Positions 27,128 to 35,942 of a DNA stretch of 64,000 bases are shown here, piece by piece. Within the stretch, counting starts at the first letter, position 1; every line of letters starts with the position of its first letter. The stretch comes from Thauera phenolivorans. Lineage in GTDB: Bacteria > Pseudomonadota > Gammaproteobacteria > Burkholderiales > Rhodocyclaceae. The DNA is taken from the NCBI RefSeq assembly GCF_001696715.1, contig NZ_MBFM01000003.1, positions 510,431 to 574,430 of the forward strand, read 5' to 3'. The position numbers and the translations under genes were made by a program. The notes beneath the pieces were generated by a model. The model had not been told where the DNA came from. It searched no databases and saw only the letters and a list, made by a program, of their open reading frames with translations.

Positions 27128-27667
27128 TCAGTGCGCGGCGAACAGGCGAACGGAGGGCGTGATCGTCGCCAGTGCCGCGGTGTGCAAGCCGCCGTCGAAG
27201 GGGCGCACCGGACCCTCGAACTGGGCGAGCGAGAAGTTGCCGTAGCGCGGGTCGAGCGAGACCTCGGTGCCCACCCAGGGCGGCAGCAGGATCGGCTGAC
27301 GCTCGTGCGCGAGCTCGATCTCGGCGATCACCAGCCCGGCGTGCTTGCCCTCGAACACGTCGACCTCGAAGGTCTGGCCGTGATACGGCACGAGGAAGCG
27401 GGTCTTCTGGATCAGACGGTTGCCGCAGTGGCTGGCGAGGATCTGGAGCGCGTCGGCAATCGGCATCGGGTATTCGAATTCGTCGCGCGCGATCCCGCTG
27501 CGTGAGCCCTTGAGGGTAAGGAAGGCCTTGTCGCCACGGACACGCACCCGGGTGGACATCGCGCCCGATTCCTTTGCGACGTAGCCCTGCACGATCGGCT
27601 CGCCGACCCTGCCGACCAGGAAACCCGTGTCCGGGACGAGGAACTTGCGTTCGATTTCCCTGGCCAT
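27128..27667 (-). CDS. CYTH-domain (triphosphate tunnel) protein
   Basis: 179-aa cytoplasmic CYTH protein. The signature ExExK is seen in MAREIERKFLV, followed by acidic and basic tunnel residues (RVRVRGDKAFLTLKG, EIELAHE, GTEVSLDPRYGNFSLA). This short type hydrolyses inorganic triphosphate in other bacteria (NE1496-like). ATG 27667 is followed by the motif; the longer frame upstream is composition-driven. The 27668-27877 gap holds no recognised feature apart from the GGAG ribosome site of the next, divergent gene. Confidence 0.93.
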   Translation of the reverse strand: MAREIERKFLVPDTGFLVGRVGEPIVQGYVAKESGAMSTRVRVRGDKAFLTLKGSRSGIARDEFEYPMPIADALQILASHCGNRLIQKTRFLVPYHGQTFEVDVFEGKHAGLVIAEIELAHERQPILLPPWVGTEVSLDPRYGNFSLAQFEGPVRPFDGGLHTAALATITPSVRLFAAH

Positions 27668-27877
27668 CGTGCCTTCCTTGCATTTGCGAAAATCGGATTC
27701 TAACAAAGTTTTCCGGGGCCCGGCGCGAGCTACTCCAGTGTGATGCGCTGCGGAAGAATCGTGTCGGTCAGCCTGCGTTGCATGATGTAAGCGTTGTAAG
27801 CACGGCACATCGGTGCTTCCGTTGTCGAATGCGGCAGTGCACCATATGGGCCATACTTTCTTGTCCGGAGCACGACC

Positions 27878-28900
27878 ATGATCTTCCGTCCCCCAGCCGA
27901 CCGCCGCGTGAGCCTGGCGCTGCAAGGCGGTGGCGCACATGGCGCCTTCACCTGGGGCGTCCTCGACGCGCTGCTCGAAGACGGCCGCGTCGAATTCGAT
28001 GGCATCAGCGGCACCAGCGCGGGTGCGATGAACGCGGTGGTATTCGCCGACGGCATGGTGCGGGGCGGCCGCGAGGGCGCACGCGAGGCGCTGGCGAAAT
28101 TCTGGGACGCGGTCGGCAACGCCGTGCCCTTCGATCTGAGCATGGGCGGTGATGCCGAGAACGGCGGACTGGCGCCCGGCATCCGCATGATGCTCTACTG
28201 GGCGCGACAGTTCTCGCCGCAGCAGCTCAATCCCTTCGACATCAACCCGTTGCGCGACATCATCAGCGCCCAGATCGATTTCGAGCGCCTGCGCGAGAAG
28301 AGCGCGCTGAAGCTGTTCATTGCTGCCACCAACGCCAACACCGGCCGGCTGCGCCTGTTCACCACGCGCGAGATGAGCGTGCAGGCGCTGCTCGCCTCCG
28401 GCTGCCTGCCCTCGATCCACCACACGATCGAGATCGATGGCGAGCCCTACTGGGACGGTGCCTATTCCGCCAATCCCGCGGTATTCCCTCTCTTGTACGA
28501 CTGCGCGGCGAGCAACATCATGCTCGTCCTGCTCAGCCCGATGCTTCACGGCGCGACCCCGCGCACCGCCGAGGAGATCCGCGCGCGCTCGCTCGATCTC
28601 GCCTTTTCGACCAACTTCCTGCGCGAGATGCGTTCGATCGCGCATGCGCGCGAGTACGCCTCCCGCTCGGTGCTGCCGCTCGGTCGCCTCGAGCGGCGGT
28701 TGAAGCGGGTGCACTTCCACCTCGTCGAGGCCGACGAGTTGCTCAGCCAGCTCGCCGCCGAGACCCGCCTCACCACCAGCCTGGCCTTCCTGCACATGTT
28801 GCGCGACCAGGGCCGCGACCATGCCGCCGCCTGGCTGTCGCGCCACTACACTAAGCTGGGCAAGCGTTCCTCGCTGAACGTACGCGACGCCTTCTACTGA
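27878..28900 (+). CDS. Patatin-like phospholipase
   Basis: 340-aa patatin-like lipid hydrolase. Oxyanion motif QGGGAHGAF at about 14-22, nucleophile elbow GTSAG at about 46-50 and catalytic Asp in WDGAYSANP, forming the Ser/Asp dyad. No signal peptide. ATG follows GGAG by eight bases. This group often accompanies PHA metabolism or lipid turnover in betaproteobacteria. It is unrelated in motif type to the second patatin at 32772-33782. Convergent with the YqeY gene, three bases apart. Confidence 0.92.
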   Translation: MIFRPPADRRVSLALQGGGAHGAFTWGVLDALLEDGRVEFDGISGTSAGAMNAVVFADGMVRGGREGAREALAKFWDAVGNAVPFDLSMGGDAENGGLAPGIRMMLYWARQFSPQQLNPFDINPLRDIISAQIDFERLREKSALKLFIAATNANTGRLRLFTTREMSVQALLASGCLPSIHHTIEIDGEPYWDGAYSANPAVFPLLYDCAASNIMLVLLSPMLHGATPRTAEEIRARSLDLAFSTNFLREMRSIAHAREYASRSVLPLGRLERRLKRVHFHLVEADELLSQLAAETRLTTSLAFLHMLRDQGRDHAAAWLSRHYTKLGKRSSLNVRDAFY

Positions 28901-28903
28901 GCC

Positions 28904-29344
28904 TCAGCCGGCGAGCGCTTCGCGCACCCAGGCGTTGGCCTGGCGGGCATCGAAATTGTTGCCCCAGCGCGCCTTCAGCGCCGCCATCACCACACCCATC
29001 GACTTCGGGCCTCGATCGTCGAGGCCGGCGACGGTCTCCGCGATCAGCGCGCGGACTTCCGACTCGCTCGCCATCGCCGGCAGATAGGACTCGAGGATCG
29101 TCGATTCCTCGGCGAGGGCGGCCTGGCGGGCCGGGTCCTTGATCACCGCGAGCGCTTCCTGGTTGTTCTTCAGGAACTTGCGAATGGTCTGCTGCACCTC
29201 CTCGTCGGTGCTGTCGCGGTTGCCCGCGTTCTTGCCCACCATCGCCGCCTCGGCCACCAGGGTGCCGAGCAGGGTGGCGCGCACGCCGTCGCCGGCCTTG
29301 CGCGCGAGCAGGTTGTCTTTTTTCAGTTGCGCGAGAAGACTCAT
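28904..29344 (-). CDS. GatB/YqeY-domain protein
   Basis: 146-aa YqeY-type protein with the GatB C-terminal-like helical domain (MSLLAQLKKDNLLARKAGD..., RKFLKNNQEALAVIKDPARQAALAEESTILESYLP, SMGVVMAALKAR). The domain is thought to act with tRNA or glutamine-dependent amidotransferases; the free form has no assigned function. Unlike many genomes, no rpsU or dnaG gene is beside it. Confidence 0.93.
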   Translation of the reverse strand: MSLLAQLKKDNLLARKAGDGVRATLLGTLVAEAAMVGKNAGNRDSTDEEVQQTIRKFLKNNQEALAVIKDPARQAALAEESTILESYLPAMASESEVRALIAETVAGLDDRGPKSMGVVMAALKARWGNNFDARQANAWVREALAG

Positions 29345-29406
29345 CGGGATGCTCCGAGTGGGGGATCGGCACGCAGTTTAGCGCACGCGCGCGACCGTCC
29401 GCGCGC

Positions 29407-30612
29407 TCACAGCTCGAGCGACAGACCCTTCGGATGGTAGGCCTGGTAGCCGCGCCGCTTCTGGTCGGCCGCCTCGCTCCAGGGCGCGGTGGTGGTGGTG
29501 AGGTAGTTGAAGTGCAGGCGCGGCGCGCCCTGACCCTGGTGTGCCTGCAGCAGCAACTCGACCGCCGCCGCATGCGGGTGGCGGAACACCGCGCCGCTGG
29601 TCGACAGCAGATAGTGCTTGCAGCGCAGGCGGGCAAGCAGGGATTCGCTGAGATTGGCGACGCTGCCGTGATGCGGCAGCTTGAAGCCGGTGAGCGCGAG
29701 CCTGGCGTCGCCGTCGAGCAGGCGCGCGAGCGAGGCCTCGAGCACCGCCGGCCAGGCGTCGCCGGCGAGCAGGAAACGGATCTTCGGCTTGTCGAGCGGA
29801 TACTCCAGCAGCAGCGCGATGCTGCTGCCGTTGGCGACGCTGGCGTCGCTGCCGAAGGGCGCTTCAGGCCCGGCCTCGGCCTCCTCCTCGCCGCCGAGGG
29901 TGTCGCGCGGGGGCAGGGCGAGGTCGCGGTCTTGCGGATCGGGAAACTCACAGCCTTCTTCTTCCGCATCGAACTCGCCGAGCACGTCGCCGAGCGGGCG
30001 CAGGTTGCGCGCCGCCTCGAGCTTCAGTCGCAGGCTGTCGGCGTCGCCCGACGCGACGCCGGCCTTGGCGAGTTCGGCGCGCCAACGGTCCTTCAGCGCG
30101 AGCAGACGCTCGAAGTCGGGCGAGAACAGGGTCAGCCGGCAGCCACCCGGCAGCTCCGCTACCGGCAGGCCGGGCTGGCCGCGGTCGATCGCGGCGAGCC
30201 GGTCGGGCAGGCCGGCATTCCATGCCTCGCAACCGGTGCGCGCCTCGTAGTCGGCGATCAGCACACCGAGGATCTCGCCCTGCACCGCACCGAGCGGCCG
30301 ACCTGCCGGATCGGGTACTCGGTCGAGCTGGTCGCGGCCGTTGAACCAGATGCGCTCGAAGCGGCAGCCGAGCGCCTCGGCGTCCTGCAGCAGGCGGATC
30401 ACCCCTTCGATGTGGTCGCCGTCGATGTGGGTGATCACCAACAGCTCGAAGCGGCGCTCGCCCGCCGGCAGGTGCAGGATGCGCTCGCGCAGCGTCGGGT
30501 AGGTGTGGGCGGGGCCGCCATCGATCAGGATGCGCCAAACATCCCGGCCGCTGCCGTACTCGATCCAGAGGCAGTCGCCGTGGGCGGCAGGCAGCATCTC
30601 GATACGGAACAT
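29407..30612 (-). CDS. MBL-fold hydrolase (third gene of patatin-CHAT operon)
   Basis: 401-aa metallo-beta-lactamase-fold protein related to the ComEC nuclease domain. Metal motif THIDGDHIEG (H62, D64, D66, H67), a late GDAW Asp and LPHHGS (FKLPHHGSVANLSE). A long central insert (about 200-260) is acidic. No signal peptide or membrane segments. It starts 16 bases after the CHAT-protease stop, in the same operon. Predicted hydrolase acting on nucleic acid, nucleotide or lipid; if the module is defensive, this may be a nuclease effector. Confidence 0.85.
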   Translation of the reverse strand: MFRIEMLPAAHGDCLWIEYGSGRDVWRILIDGGPAHTYPTLRERILHLPAGERRFELLVITHIDGDHIEGVIRLLQDAEALGCRFERIWFNGRDQLDRVPDPAGRPLGAVQGEILGVLIADYEARTGCEAWNAGLPDRLAAIDRGQPGLPVAELPGGCRLTLFSPDFERLLALKDRWRAELAKAGVASGDADSLRLKLEAARNLRPLGDVLGEFDAEEEGCEFPDPQDRDLALPPRDTLGGEEEAEAGPEAPFGSDASVANGSSIALLLEYPLDKPKIRFLLAGDAWPAVLEASLARLLDGDARLALTGFKLPHHGSVANLSESLLARLRCKHYLLSTSGAVFRHPHAAAVELLLQAHQGQGAPRLHFNYLTTTTAPWSEAADQKRRGYQAYHPKGLSLEL

Positions 30613-30628
30613 GGGGCCTCCTCCGGGA

Positions 30629-32710
30629 TCACGCGGCAGGCCGGGCGGAGGCTTCCGCCGGGCGCGGCGTCAGCCGCCATTGGGCGTCGCCGAGGGCGAC
30701 CAGGCAGAGCGCGATGAGGTGGCCGCGCGCCAGCATACGGCGTCGCACGCGGCGCAGGATGGTGCCGAAGTCGGCCCGAGGATCGTTCACCGCGACCAGC
30801 TCGGCGACCAGTTCGCGCGCGAGGGGCGCGGCATGGCGGCCGAGCACCTCGGCCAGGGTGCCGAGCACGATCGCGGTCTTGTGCTGCTGCAGGTAGCGGG
30901 TGAGCTGGACATAGCCGGCACCGCTCTCGGTCGCGGTGCGGCAACCGAGCAGGAGGACGATCGGCCCCGGCTCCAGCCCGCCCGGATTGAGGTACTCGGC
31001 ACCGATCTGGCCGCGGCTGAGCCTGCCCAGCCGAGGCGGCAGGGTGTCCTCGCCGATCTGCAGATAGTCGAGCGCGTCCGCCTCGCCGTGGTGCGGCAGC
31101 GCGAGCAGCAGCGGCGGATGGGCGCGCACCGCCTGGCGCCATTCGCTCCAGTCGCGGGCGAGGGTGGCGCGCGCGAAACTGCGCTGCAGCGCGCGCCAGG
31201 TGAGTTCGCGCTCGTCCTCCGGGACGAGCTCGCTGCTGGCGAACACCACCGCGTCGAGCGCGGGCAGGCTGCGCCGCCGTGCGTTCGGCAGCGACGGGTC
31301 GGCGAGTTCGTCCGGGTCCAGGCGTTCGATGATCTTCGCGATCGACCAGAAGCCGAAGGGGCACACCAGCGGCATCGCGGCGCGTTGGTCGTCAGGTACC
31401 GGGCCGCGGCAGCGCGGGCAGTGGGCGGCTTCGGTGGCGAGTGCCGCCAGGCCCTCGGGGCACAGGCGGGCGTCGTCGGCCGGGTAGCCGCGGTCGTAGA
31501 CGAACTCGAAGGGGGCGTAGGTCTGCGGGTCGAGGTTCAGCACCTGGATGCGTTCGCCCGGGTCGGTGAAACCCTGCACCGCGAGCACGCCATGAAGGGT
31601 CGCGCCGTGCCGTGCCATCGTGCGCAGCAGGGCCAGCACCGCCGGGTCTTCGGGGTCGAGTCCGGCGCCGGACTCGCCGTTCGCCTCCTCGCGGCGCACC
31701 AGCGTGGCCTGGGTCAGGAAGGCCTTCTCGTTGAGCCAGTCGATCGCCCGATTGGCCTGGCTGAGGTCGTAGCGCCGCACTTCCAGTTCGCCGATCCGTT
31801 GCAGTCCCGCCGCCCCGCACACCAGCAGGCTGTCGACCGGCGCGCTGTCGGCGATCTCGAGCGCCTGACGCCGGCTGGCGAGCACGCGCACGCGCAGCAG
31901 GGCCTGGCCCGGCAGCTCGGGCTCGCCCGCGGCGAGCACCGCGGCGTCGATCGAGACCGCCTCGAACACCCGGCCACGGAAGAGGAAAACCAGCTCCACC
32001 GCGAGGTGGCGCTCGTGCGCGGGCACCTCGAGCGGAAAGTCGCAGGCGTTGCTCGGCAGGCTGCGGTCGGCCGGCAAGACCAGCTTGCGCCGCATCGCGC
32101 TGCCGCCGGACGTCATCACCGCGGTCAGCTCGAGTCCTTCGTCGGGGATATCGACCGTCGGCACCGCGAGGTCGGCGTGGGCCGCCAGGTCGGGCACTGG
32201 GAGGCCGATCCAGCAGCGCAGCACGCAGTGTGCGCCGGCGACGAAGGTGTTGCGGCGCTCGCCCTGGTGGAGGAGGCAGGCGTTGACCCGGCGGGCTTCC
32301 GCCGGTGCCGCGGCAGCACGTTCGACCTGACCCCGCGGCGCGCTGCGGGCGGCCGCCTGGGGCAGGTCGTCGATCGCCGCCGGGCCGGTGCGAGCCGCCT
32401 CGGCGAGCGCGGCCTCGATCACCGCGCGCTCCGTGGCTGGAGCGACGGCGGCAAACGTGCGCAGGCGTTCGCGCAGCGAGCGAAGCGGAATCCGCGCCGC
32501 AAGCGCGAGGAGCCGGTGCCGCGACGGCGAATGGGGTGCCAGTCCGGCGAGCAGCTGCCAGGCGAGGTCCGCGCATGCCCGCCACCCGGCTTCGTCCAGC
32601 GGAAGACAGAGCGCCGCCTCGAGGGCGGCGATCCGCTGAGTGTCGGGCATCTCGGCGCGTACTACGGCGAGCAGGTCGGCGAGGGCGGCGGCGTCTATCT
32701 TGGTCATCAT
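30629..32710 (-). CDS. CHAT-domain caspase-like protease
   Basis: 693-aa protein. The C-terminal third has a caspase/CHAT pattern: a conserved VCPFGFWSIAKIIER segment (449-463), catalytic His in LALPHHGEADAL (H540/H541) and catalytic Cys in VLLLGCRTATES (C590). Residues about 160-290 look like a beta-rich domain and 1-120 are helical. A CxxC pair (HCPRCRG, 431-434) suggests a metal-binding insert. No signal peptide. CHAT proteases are often activated by partner sensors and cut effector proteins. Start is one of two adjacent ATGs (32707 or 32710). Located between patatin and MBL genes. Confidence 0.78.
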   Translation of the reverse strand: MMTKIDAAALADLLAVVRAEMPDTQRIAALEAALCLPLDEAGWRACADLAWQLLAGLAPHSPSRHRLLALAARIPLRSLRERLRTFAAVAPATERAVIEAALAEAARTGPAAIDDLPQAAARSAPRGQVERAAAAPAEARRVNACLLHQGERRNTFVAGAHCVLRCWIGLPVPDLAAHADLAVPTVDIPDEGLELTAVMTSGGSAMRRKLVLPADRSLPSNACDFPLEVPAHERHLAVELVFLFRGRVFEAVSIDAAVLAAGEPELPGQALLRVRVLASRRQALEIADSAPVDSLLVCGAAGLQRIGELEVRRYDLSQANRAIDWLNEKAFLTQATLVRREEANGESGAGLDPEDPAVLALLRTMARHGATLHGVLAVQGFTDPGERIQVLNLDPQTYAPFEFVYDRGYPADDARLCPEGLAALATEAAHCPRCRGPVPDDQRAAMPLVCPFGFWSIAKIIERLDPDELADPSLPNARRRSLPALDAVVFASSELVPEDERELTWRALQRSFARATLARDWSEWRQAVRAHPPLLLALPHHGEADALDYLQIGEDTLPPRLGRLSRGQIGAEYLNPGGLEPGPIVLLLGCRTATESGAGYVQLTRYLQQHKTAIVLGTLAEVLGRHAAPLARELVAELVAVNDPRADFGTILRRVRRRMLARGHLIALCLVALGDAQWRLTPRPAEASARPAA

Positions 32711-32771
32711 GGCTGAGCTTCGGCTCCTCGCTGGCGGGCGGGCTGCGGGGATGCCAGCGCCGCGCAGGAAA

Positions 32772-33782
32772 TCAGTCGGGCAGCAATTCGGGAACGTAGC
32801 GCTGGAGCCGGTCGCCCAGCAGTGCGCCGGCGTGGCGCACCAGCACGTCGAGCTCGGGCTGCGAGAGTTTCTTCAGGTGGGTGCGGATCGCGGAGGCGAA
32901 GGCGGCGTCGCCCGGCCGTGCCTCGCCGAGCTCGCTGTCGATCGAGAACCACACCGGCTTGGCGCCGCCTTCCTTGCCCGCGCCGAGCTCGAGTCGCTTG
33001 AACTGCAGGCCGCGCACCTGCTCCATCATGATGCCGATCGATTCGGTTAGCACCACGGCGCCGGACTCGGTCGGGCTTTCCTCGATCGCGAAGGGCTTGC
33101 CCGCGTCGCTGACGATCACGTAGTCGAGCGCGTTACGCTTGCGCAGCAGCGGATTGACCCCGAGGTTGTCATAGACGCCGCCGTCGGTGAGGCAGACGTA
33201 ATCGACCCCGCCGGTGGGATATTCATCATGGTCGATGCGCAGCGGCGGGAACACCGGCGGGAAGGCGGAGGAGGCGGCCACCGCGCGGCTGAGCCGGAAG
33301 CCGTGGGCGGGCGCGACGCCCAGTTCCCATTCGCCCATCTCGGCCGGGCCGCCACCGCCGGTGACGAAGAAGAACAGGTTGCCGCTGGCGAGATTGGTCG
33401 CGTTGAGGTAGAGCCTCGGCGCGCCCGACAGCGAGCCGAGGGTGCGCTTGCCATAGAGGTCGCGCTCGTAGCTGGCGGCGAGCTTGTCCAGGCGGCTGGC
33501 GAAGGGGTCGAGCACGCCGCCGATCACCGAGGCGGCGGCGATCGAGGTGGTCCGCAGGTAGTGTTCGAGGCGGTCGAGCGCATCGTCCTCACCCCAGTGC
33601 GCAGCGAGAAAGGCGCCGGCGATGCTGCCGCCGCTGACGCAAGTCAGGAGGTCGAGTCTCCACAACAGGCCGAGCTCGTGCAGCTTGCGAAAGGCGCCGA
33701 GATGGAAGGCCGCGGCACGGAAGCCGCCGCCGGACAGCGCGAGGCCGATGCGCTTGTCGATACCGCCCACGCTGACTGTCAT
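32772..33782 (-). CDS. Patatin-like phospholipase (first gene of CHAT/MBL operon)
   Basis: 336-aa patatin: SGGGFRAAAFHLGA (residues 17-30), nucleophile S50 in TCVSGGSIAG, catalytic D200 in LTDGGVYDNLG. The VSGGS type differs from the GTSAG type of the gene at 27878. Cytosolic; no membrane segment. Such phospholipases are membrane-degrading effectors in CBASS-type systems. The CHAT gene begins 61 bases downstream. The 33783-33902 leader has a GCGCCCG/CGGGCGC hairpin (33811-33830) and nothing else seen. Confidence 0.88.
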   Translation of the reverse strand: MTVSVGGIDKRIGLALSGGGFRAAAFHLGAFRKLHELGLLWRLDLLTCVSGGSIAGAFLAAHWGEDDALDRLEHYLRTTSIAAASVIGGVLDPFASRLDKLAASYERDLYGKRTLGSLSGAPRLYLNATNLASGNLFFFVTGGGGPAEMGEWELGVAPAHGFRLSRAVAASSAFPPVFPPLRIDHDEYPTGGVDYVCLTDGGVYDNLGVNPLLRKRNALDYVIVSDAGKPFAIEESPTESGAVVLTESIGIMMEQVRGLQFKRLELGAGKEGGAKPVWFSIDSELGEARPGDAAFASAIRTHLKKLSQPELDVLVRHAGALLGDRLQRYVPELLPD

Positions 33783-33902
33783 CGTGCCTCCCCCTGGTCG
33801 GATGATCCGCGCGCCCGTCTGTCCGGGCGCTGCGACTGCCTTTTCAATCTAGAAGACGGACCTGGAATCCGAAAGGAGAGTCGGACGGGACGGCGTGACG
33901 GA

Positions 33903-35942
33903 TTACTCGGCCGCGAGTACCGGGATCACGCGACCGGGTGCCGGCCAGGTGCCGCGCTCGAGCGCGCGTCCGTCCTCGAACACCAGCCAGCTCTGTGCGC
34001 CGTAGTGCGGCAGCGGGCGTTGCAGCGACCGCAGCGCCTCCGCATCGCGCGCCGAGACGACAGCGACCGGCGGCTTGCCCTCGAGCGCGATGGTCCATGC
34101 CTGGGCGCTGCCGCGGCGGCCAATCGCCGCCGGGCGCGGGGGAAGGCCGCTGGCGGCGAGGGTGGCATCGATATCGTCGTGCAGGCCGGCGAGCAGCACC
34201 GGGCCGTGGGGCTCGGTCAGGGCGTCGGCGGCGGCGCGGCGAACGGGATTCTCGAACAGGCGGGCGGCCAGGGCCTCGACGGCCTGGACCACCGCCGCGT
34301 CGCCACTCGCGATCGTCAGTCGCGGCGTACGCGCCAGGATCCACTGGCGCAGGATCGGCGGCAGCTGGCCCGGCTCGAGCATGCGCCACACGCGCAGTTC
34401 GGGGTCGAGGCGCACGCCGCGCGGGACTTCGTCCAGCGCGAGCGTGAGCGAGGCGGCCTTGCCCTCGAGCGCAACCCAGTGCATCTCGCTGCCGCTGTCC
34501 GTCAGCAGCTCGATCGGGAGACGCAGCGCATAAGGCGGGGCGGGCTGGGCGAGCGCGAGCGTGAGTCGGGTGCGTCCGCTCTCGGTGCTGGCGCGGGCGT
34601 CGACGATCGCCGGGTCGGGCGCGCCGGCGCGCTCGAGCCACTGGGCGAAGAACACCGCCAGCGAGCGCCCCGAGGCGAGCTCGAAGGCGCGCCGCAGCTC
34701 GGTCCAGCCGGCGACGCGGAAGCGCTGCTCCATCCAGAAGATGCGGATCCCGCGCTCGAAGGCCTGTTCGCCGATCAGGTCGCGCAGCATGACGAACAGC
34801 ATTGCCGCCTTGCCGTAGCCGATCGCCGCCGCGGCGCCGTGGGTGCGGGCGCGGAACTGCGTCAGGGTGTGTTCGCGACCCTCGGGTACGGCGGCGAAGT
34901 CGCGCAGCCAGCCGAGCCGCATTTCGCGCGCGGCCTCCGCCGAAGCGTCCTCCTTGAAGGCGTAGTCGGCCATGAAGGTGGTCAGGCCCTCGGACCAGTT
35001 GCCGCTCGCGTAATCGACCTGGACGCCATTGCCCCACCAGTTGTGCAGGATCTCGTGGCCGAGCGAGGTCGCACGGATGAAGGGCAGGCGCAGCACGTCG
35101 GCGCCGATGTAGGTCAGCGTCGGCATGCCGAAGCCGGTCGGCAGCGGGCTGGCGACCACCGAGAACGCGTCGAAGGGGTATGCACCGATGCGGGCCGCAT
35201 AGCGTTCGATGTAGCGCCGGCTGTCGTCGAGGTAGGCGTCGGCGAGGCCCGGCTCGGCGTCCAGCTCGGCCGGGAAATACGTCCGCAGGCGCAGCGGGGC
35301 TTGCCCGTTGCGGTGCACCATGCGCTCGCGCACGGCCCAGGGGCCGGCCATCAGGTCGATCCCGTCGGCCGGGTCGGCGAACTCGAAACGTGCGCGGTAG
35401 CGCCCGCCCTCATCCACGGGCAGGCGCTCGTCGAGCAGGCTGCCGGGCACCAGCGCACGCTGGTCGGCGGGCAGCGAGAGCGCAACGCGGTAGGCGAAGC
35501 GGGCGGCCGGGGCGGGATACCAGCCACTGCCCGCGGGCAGATAACTGCCTGCGCGCGAGGCCATCGGCGGCAGGCGACGCAGCACCTGGCGATGATCGAG
35601 GCGGGCGGCGAGCGCGGGCAGCTGACCGCCGTACTCGAGCTGCAGGGTGGCACCCGCCGGCACCATCGTGCGCCACGCGCGCAGACCCTGCTGCGGGGCG
35701 CTCGCGCCCAGCGACGCCGGCTTGCCGTCGATCGTCGCGGCGGCGACCGTGAGCGATTCGTGCAGGACGAAGACGAATTCGCCCGCGGGCGGGCGCACCG
35801 CCGCGCGCGCCTCCATCTGCCGGGTGTGGGGGTCGAGGCTGAGCTCGATTTCGAGCGGCAAGGTCTGAGCCAGGGCCGGTCTGCTGCAGCCGAGGACGGC
35901 GACAAGGAGGACGGTGGTTCGCAGCAGGACTGCGGCGCTCAT
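33903..35942 (-). CDS. Exported M1-family aminopeptidase
   Basis: 679-aa protein, signal peptide MSAAVLLRTTVLLVAVLGCSRPALAQ (a Cys at 19 might be lipidated). Peptidase M1 zinc motif GHEILHNWWGN followed by NWSEG about 20 residues on. The longer open frame beyond the ATG at 35942 is not used: this ATG overlaps the previous gene's stop (ATGA). Part of a two-gene unit with ChaN-PDZ. Periplasmic or outer-membrane-anchored protease acting on peptides; specific substrate unknown. Confidence 0.9.
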   Translation of the reverse strand: MSAAVLLRTTVLLVAVLGCSRPALAQTLPLEIELSLDPHTRQMEARAAVRPPAGEFVFVLHESLTVAAATIDGKPASLGASAPQQGLRAWRTMVPAGATLQLEYGGQLPALAARLDHRQVLRRLPPMASRAGSYLPAGSGWYPAPAARFAYRVALSLPADQRALVPGSLLDERLPVDEGGRYRARFEFADPADGIDLMAGPWAVRERMVHRNGQAPLRLRTYFPAELDAEPGLADAYLDDSRRYIERYAARIGAYPFDAFSVVASPLPTGFGMPTLTYIGADVLRLPFIRATSLGHEILHNWWGNGVQVDYASGNWSEGLTTFMADYAFKEDASAEAAREMRLGWLRDFAAVPEGREHTLTQFRARTHGAAAAIGYGKAAMLFVMLRDLIGEQAFERGIRIFWMEQRFRVAGWTELRRAFELASGRSLAVFFAQWLERAGAPDPAIVDARASTESGRTRLTLALAQPAPPYALRLPIELLTDSGSEMHWVALEGKAASLTLALDEVPRGVRLDPELRVWRMLEPGQLPPILRQWILARTPRLTIASGDAAVVQAVEALAARLFENPVRRAAADALTEPHGPVLLAGLHDDIDATLAASGLPPRPAAIGRRGSAQAWTIALEGKPPVAVVSARDAEALRSLQRPLPHYGAQSWLVFEDGRALERGTWPAPGRVIPVLAAE

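Noticed and set aside
27878-33782. The two patatin genes as a recent duplication
   Set aside because: Different nucleophile motifs (GTSAG and VSGGS) and little sequence likeness indicate separate families.
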